Source: Candidatus Saccharibacteria bacterium UBA6039
Lineage (GTDB): Bacteria; Patescibacteriota; Saccharimonadia; Saccharimonadales; Saccharimonadaceae
Direction of reading: 5' to 3'
DNA: 16,190 nucleotides
Assembly (NCBI GenBank): GCA_002427805.1
Contig: DIZB01000017.1
Coordinates: forward strand, 1 to 16,190
Within the stretch, counting starts at the first letter, position 1. Each line of letters starts with the position of its first letter. Shown piece after piece: positions 12,829 through 16,190 of the stretch. The position numbers were made by a program, and so were the translations under genes. The notes below the pieces were generated by a model, which worked only from the letters and a program-made list of their open reading frames with translations, ran no database searches and had not been told where the DNA came from.

Positions 12829-14454
12829 TCAAGCAAAGTCTGATAGATCGTAAGAGGTCCGAAGCGCCTCAACGAGCTCACGCACTTCTGATACCTGTTT
12901 GACACCAGGGTTGAGCGTTCCGTATGGATCGAAAATAGCTCGTATCTGTTCGTAAAGATGACGTACATCTTCATCCATGAGGGCGTAGGCGGCATTTGCC
13001 TTTAAGCGTCCTTCAGCTGATTCCGCAATGAATGTGCCACCAAACTTGTCAACTACCTGACTGTATTCTGAAATAAGCTTAAATACCTTTTGTTTGTCAC
13101 CAACTTTTGAAAGCTCAAGCGCAGGGCGAGTATAGATGATGCCATCGAGCGTACGAGTGTGAAGTGGTAACGATACATGATTACGCGCGGCAACTTCAGC
13201 AACGGCCGTAGCAAACTCTTCATGGCGATCGGATGGAATAGAAGCGCCGTCAAGAAGCGGTGGGTATGAGTGTCCTCCCGCATCCGATATATAGAGCGAC
13301 GAAGCAACGTCGCGAATTGCAATCAGTTCATCGATCGTGCGATCGTCCGACGTAATGACAGAAGCATTGAATTTGCCCAAGATCTTTTGAGCTTTCTTGA
13401 GTTTACGACCCCTCGCTGCGTCGCCAAAGTCATTGAATAATACATAGACGACGGCGGCAATCGTGCTTGATTCGTCTGCAGGTTCAGCAAATGGGTACGA
13501 TTTGCCATATTCCTTAGCTTTTTCAAACAATGTGCCGTCAAACGTCTCAATGGATGCAGGATCAAGCGACCTTAACGCATCCGCTGCATCACGAGCTGCT
13601 TCAAGGCTTTCAACCGCCGCGACAAGAATTGTCTGGTCTTTATTGACATAGTCGGTACGGAGTACAATTTCAGAAATAATACCGAGCGTGCCCTGACTCC
13701 CAATCAATAATGGCGTCAAGTCAAATGAGCCATCTTTATGCTTTACTTGTGATATGCCGCTATAACCAGCATTATCGCGTACATTGCCACCGAGTTTTTC
13801 ATTTATAAGTTCCTGATTGTCTTCAATCAGTCCATCGAGTTTTCGGTAAATCTCACCCTCAAACGTCTGTAAACCTGTCTTTTTACTAAAATCTCGTTTT
13901 GAAAGCCGGGTTGTTTCAATCAGATCCCCGTTTGCGAGTACTACCTCAAGACGCGTTGCCCATTCGCCTGTCAGGCCATACTTTCCGGATAACTGACCGC
14001 CCGCGTTACTGGCAACTGCACCACCAATCGTCGCAAACCGTGCGCCTTCATTATAGGTTGGTACGTAGAGTCCGTGCCAATTTAGTGCATCATTGAGCGC
14101 CTGAAATGTCACACCTGGCTGCACATGCACAAAGCGGTCTTTGTCTTTAAGGCCAATATGAATAATGTGATGAAGGTAGGCAGTTGTGTTAATAATAAGA
14201 CCCTTACCGATTGCTCCACCGGTTTGATCAGAGCCACCACCACGAGCCGTGAGTGGCAAAACATGGCCTTTTTCGGCTAATTGCCACGAAAAACGTGCAG
14301 CTTTACGTATGTCATTTGTGACGCGGGGGAACATAACAAGTTCAGGCTTAATCGTCAGAATACTACCGTCACGCGAAAAGCGCTCACGAACAGCTTTGGA
14401 GGCTGTAATTTCTCCCAAGATGTGCTCATTTAGGTACTCTGCAATCTTACTCAT
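12829..14454 (-). CDS. FAD-binding oxidase, GlcD / D-lactate dehydrogenase type
   Basis: 541 residues. An FAD-binding domain of the PCMH type (about 38-220) shows VMFPRVTNDIRKAARF (40-55), ARGGGSDQTGGAIGKGLIIN (70-89), FVHVQPGV (108-115), ATIGGAVASNAGG (141-153) and the following GKYGLTGEWATRLEVVLANG (158-177). A C-terminal FAD-linked oxidase domain (about 240-520) closes with AIFDPYGTLNPGVK, the usual FDPxGxLNPGK ending. Such enzymes oxidise 2-hydroxy acids (glycolate, D-lactate and relatives) with electrons passed to a quinone or other acceptor; the exact substrate cannot be read. There is no GlcF-like Fe-S domain or partner in the window and no signal peptide. GAGGGGA lies 10-13 nt before the ATG. 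It is followed within 25 nt by the extended -10 promoter of the tRNA-Leu(CAG) gene. Confidence 0.92.
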   Translation of the reverse strand: MSKIAEYLNEHILGEITASKAVRERFSRDGSILTIKPELVMFPRVTNDIRKAARFSWQLAEKGHVLPLTARGGGSDQTGGAIGKGLIINTTAYLHHIIHIGLKDKDRFVHVQPGVTFQALNDALNWHGLYVPTYNEGARFATIGGAVASNAGGQLSGKYGLTGEWATRLEVVLANGDLIETTRLSKRDFSKKTGLQTFEGEIYRKLDGLIEDNQELINEKLGGNVRDNAGYSGISQVKHKDGSFDLTPLLIGSQGTLGIISEIVLRTDYVNKDQTILVAAVESLEAARDAADALRSLDPASIETFDGTLFEKAKEYGKSYPFAEPADESSTIAAVVYVLFNDFGDAARGRKLKKAQKILGKFNASVITSDDRTIDELIAIRDVASSLYISDAGGHSYPPLLDGASIPSDRHEEFATAVAEVAARNHVSLPLHTRTLDGIIYTRPALELSKVGDKQKVFKLISEYSQVVDKFGGTFIAESAEGRLKANAAYALMDEDVRHLYEQIRAIFDPYGTLNPGVKQVSEVRELVEALRTSYDLSDFA

Positions 14455-14532
14455 CTGTCATCATCCCCTCGGCTTATCTGTATACATTCATGATAGCATA
14501 AGCAACGTGCGAGAGGTATAGCCATAAGGGCC

Positions 14533-14561
14533 TTTATCTGTTAGCTGTTTTTTGCTATAAT
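14533..14561 (+). promoter_or_regulatory. promoter of tRNA-Leu(UAG)
   Basis: TTTATC (14533-14538), 17-bp spacer, TGC-TATAAT (14556-14561) on the plus strand. Start predicted near 14568, about 70 nt before the mature tRNA, so the transcript carries a long leader that includes the 5' half-copy. Confidence 0.65.
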
Positions 14562-14580
14562 ACGTCGGTTACCTACAAAT

Positions 14581-14622
14581 ACGCAGATGTGGTGGATGAC
14601 GTAACAATCGTAGACACGCTAG
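14581..14622 (+). repeat. degenerate copy of the tRNA-Leu 5' half in the tRNA leader
   Basis: ACGCAGATGTGGTGGA (14581-14596) matches 15 of 16 bases at 14636-14651, and GTAGACACGCTAG (14610-14622) is identical to 14656-14668. Between the blocks the copy has 13 nt in place of 4, disrupting the D-loop. Anticodon loop, variable arm and T-arm are absent. It therefore cannot be a functional tRNA; it is a partial duplication that would be transcribed ahead of the real tRNA. Confidence 0.75.
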
Positions 14623-14637
14623 GCGTGGTAACTGTAC

Positions 14638-14722
14638 GCGGATGTGGTGGAATTGGTAGACACGCTAGCCTTAGGAGCTAGTGCCTCCGGGCGTGAAGGT
14701 TCAAGTCCTTTCATCCGTACCA
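14638..14722 (+). tRNA. tRNA-Leu (anticodon UAG)
   Basis: 85 nt including an encoded CCA. Acceptor GCGGATG pairs with CATCCGT, followed by A73; D-arm GGTGGAATTGGTAGACAC; anticodon stem CTAGC/GCTAG with loop CTTAGGA, so anticodon UAG reads CUN codons. A class II variable arm (TGCCTCCGGGCG) and T-arm GGTTCAAGTCC are readable. As in the other tRNA-Leu here, the terminal pair is G1:U72. Confidence 0.97.
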
Positions 14723-14761
14723 AATAAAAGAGACGACCAAACGGTCGTCATTTTTATTTGG
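14720..14761 (+). terminator. terminator of tRNA-Leu(UAG), overlapping its CCA end
   Basis: The inner stem GACGACC (14732-14738)/GGTCGTC (14743-14749) has loop AAAC. The outer AT stem CCAAATAAA (14720-14728) pairs with TTTATTTGG and includes the tRNA CCA. It is followed by, and includes, TTTTTATTT. The plan is the same as at tRNA-Leu(CAG). Confidence 0.8.
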
Positions 14762-14799
14762 CATCATGCTAAAATACAGACATCTTAAAGGACACGACG

Positions 14800-16190
14800 A
14801 TGAATGGGTTAAAGAACGTACTAAAAAAGCTTGATACGCTATCCTCTAAAAAAGTGGCGTTACTGTTTATCATTCTCGGCATTATTACGTTTATTATTTG
14901 TATCAATAACCCATTCCAAGGCGACGACATTACTCAGATTGTTGAAAACCTCCCTGTCCACTTTATTCAAAACATAGGCTATTTCTTTACATCAAGTACG
15001 TTTTATAACGGCCAAATGCTTGTTGGTACCTATTATCGACCACTCATGACGACGGCTTTTTCAATTCTCTATACAATTTTCGGTGCATCAACCGGTGGCT
15101 ATCACGTATTTCAAATTGCGCTGTTTATCGCAGGATCGTTCGTCCTCTTTCTCGTGCTAAAATGCTTTTTCAAACAGTGGCTCGCACTCCTTCTAGCTCT
15201 CCTATTCTTGGTTCACCCAATGAACTCACAAATCGTCTTTTCAATCGCCTGTTTACAAGACACACTCATGTTCTTTTTCGGTATCAGTGCGTTTTATGTA
15301 CTTATTACACGCTCATCACTTCGTAGCCTATTCGCAACAAGTCTTCTCTTACTGTTGACCTTATTCTGTAAAGAATCTGGCTTGGCATATGTGATTATGT
15401 CATTTGCGTATCTTGTATTCTTTGATCGTAAACGCCTGTGGAAGTTGGGACTTGCAATGGTTATTCCCATTGCACTGTACCTCACGCTCAAAGGAATTGC
15501 TGTCGGTATACTTGTTGGTAACGCCAATGGCGCACCGATTGATCACATGTCGCTTGGTATACGGCTTCTGACTGCACCGTCAATTATTGCGTTTTATTTC
15601 GGTAAATTCATCTTTCCACTGCACCTTTCGACCTGCTGGTACTGGGTTGAGCAGTCTGTTTCAGTCTTCGGCGTTGTCATACCAGTTATCTTGGATCTTT
15701 TAGTTGCTGCGCTATTTATATGGTTCGCACTCCTCGTCAAGCGCTATCTTCCAAAGAAAAGCTTTTACGCCTACTTATTTTTTGCCTGCTGGGCCGTGCT
15801 TGGAATCCTGCCCTACCTACAAATTACACCCCTAGATATGACGGCCTGTGAGACGTGGTTTTGCTTTTCAATGATTGGCGTCCTTTCAATGACAGGACTT
15901 GGTGTGCTGGCCCTCAAATCTCGCTATAAAAAGTTTCGACTGGAGTGGATTATGGTGCTGCTCGTTATCTTGGTTGTAGCATTTTCTATTAGAACTATAG
16001 AGCGCGGATCAAACTACAGTAGTCAGTATACTATTGCCATTCACGACCTTCGTGTTTCAAAAGATGACTACTCAGCCCTTAATAATATCGCGCAGTATAT
16101 GATTGATAATAAACGCTACACAGAAGCGAAAAACTATGCCCAGCAATCAATCGCTATCTTTGCGGGTCTTGGCAATTACGATAATCTCGG
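14800..16190 (+). CDS. multi-pass membrane glycosyltransferase-like protein (GT-C/TMTC type), C-terminus beyond the right edge
   Basis: 463 residues are visible and the frame is open at the window end. After a short basic N-terminus come a membrane helix (about 19-36) and a first external loop with FQGDD (39-43). YYRPLMTTAF (78-87) and STGGYHVFQIALFI (97-110) follow, the arrangement seen in TMTC and related GT-C glycosyltransferases, whose acidic pair in the first loop is catalytic. About nine or more further hydrophobic helices run to about residue 400. The last visible part (ISAL-type helices, NNIAQYMIDNKRYTEAKNYA) looks like the start of a TPR repeat, as in TMTC proteins. A role in lipid-linked sugar transfer to surface proteins is an inference. 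AAAGGA lies 8 nt before the ATG, and an extended -10 (TGC-TAAAAT, TAAAAT at 14770-14775) lies just after the tRNA terminator. It stands downstream of the tRNA in the same direction. Confidence 0.75.
   Translation, partial: MNGLKNVLKKLDTLSSKKVALLFIILGIITFIICINNPFQGDDITQIVENLPVHFIQNIGYFFTSSTFYNGQMLVGTYYRPLMTTAFSILYTIFGASTGGYHVFQIALFIAGSFVLFLVLKCFFKQWLALLLALLFLVHPMNSQIVFSIACLQDTLMFFFGISAFYVLITRSSLRSLFATSLLLLLTLFCKESGLAYVIMSFAYLVFFDRKRLWKLGLAMVIPIALYLTLKGIAVGILVGNANGAPIDHMSLGIRLLTAPSIIAFYFGKFIFPLHLSTCWYWVEQSVSVFGVVIPVILDLLVAALFIWFALLVKRYLPKKSFYAYLFFACWAVLGILPYLQITPLDMTACETWFCFSMIGVLSMTGLGVLALKSRYKKFRLEWIMVLLVILVVAFSIRTIERGSNYSSQYTIAIHDLRVSKDDYSALNNIAQYMIDNKRYTEAKNYAQQSIAIFAGLGNYDNL

Noticed and set aside
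1314..14454. Recoded UGA (glycine) as in some other CPR groups
   Set aside because: UGA closes several genes at family-appropriate ends (pilin, FAD oxidase, 4717..5229) and no gene needs read-through.
7462..14510. Shared 11-mer GCACGTTGCTT upstream of the acidic protein gene (7462-7472) and the FAD oxidase gene (14500-14510), both just before TAT
   Set aside because: Eleven-base matches are expected by chance several times in 16 kb; position near both promoters is suggestive but not enough.
14581..14722. The repeated tRNA segment as an attachment site of an integrated element
   Set aside because: Integration duplicates usually the 3' end of tRNA genes; here the 5' half is repeated only 55 bp away and no integrase is present.
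1..16190. CRISPR arrays, insertion sequences, rRNA genes, toxin-antitoxin pairs
   Set aside because: No spaced direct repeats, transposase motifs, rRNA segments or recognisable toxin families were seen on either strand.

Overview
This window most likely comes from a Patescibacteria/CPR bacterium, and Candidatus Saccharibacteria (TM7) is my best guess. The grounds are moderate GC, UGA used as an ordinary stop, very compact versions of universal enzymes, a prepilin fused to a formylglycine-generating-enzyme-like (FGE-like) lectin domain, a Mu Gam-like protein, and many acidic proteins I do not recognise. The lineage is an inference from style and gene content; no rRNA or other marker is present.

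Left part (1-1919, minus strand): two unrecognised proteins (the first runs off the left edge) lie downstream of a SpoU/TrmH-type RNA methyltransferase. All three have a sigma70-like -10 box only 6-9 nt before the start codon, so their mRNAs look leaderless. A perfect 13-bp inverted repeat sits exactly inside the promoter of the middle gene and overlaps the methyltransferase stop codon.

2006-4183 (plus): a fused trehalose-6-phosphate synthase/phosphatase, able in principle to make trehalose from UDP-glucose and glucose-6-phosphate. It ends stop-to-stop, with zero bases between, against a minus-strand group (4184-6384). That group contains three unrecognised soluble proteins and a YggT-family membrane protein.

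6510-7094 (plus): a Mu Gam-like DNA-end-binding protein with clearly higher GC and G/C-ending codons than its neighbours, with its own promoter and a strong terminator.

7151-8642 (minus): a very acidic 92-aa protein with a perfect Shine-Dalgarno sequence, and a compact S-adenosylmethionine synthetase gene (metK). metK is preceded by a recognisable SAM-I (S-box) riboswitch, whose expression platform hides the ribosome-binding site and ends in a T-run.

8646-12618 (minus): two larger unrecognised acidic proteins; a 42-aa protein that is essentially an isolated LPXTG-like sorting signal (IPTTG, membrane helix, basic tail); and a long type IV prepilin whose C-terminus has a C-type-lectin/FGE-like fold. 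Its last 30 or so residues have the alternating fixed/NNY-codon pattern seen in targets of diversity-generating retroelements. No reverse transcriptase or template repeat lies inside the window.

12681-14761: two tRNA-Leu genes (CAG on minus, UAG on plus) flank an FAD-linked oxidase of the GlcD/D-lactate dehydrogenase type. Both tRNAs have G1:U72 in the acceptor stem, and both terminate in hairpins that include the CCA end. The UAG tRNA has a degenerate copy of its own 5' half in its leader.

14800 to the right edge (plus): a multi-pass membrane protein resembling GT-C/TMTC-type glycosyltransferases, with the start of a probable TPR region, truncated by the window. I saw no CRISPR array, insertion sequence, integrase or rRNA.
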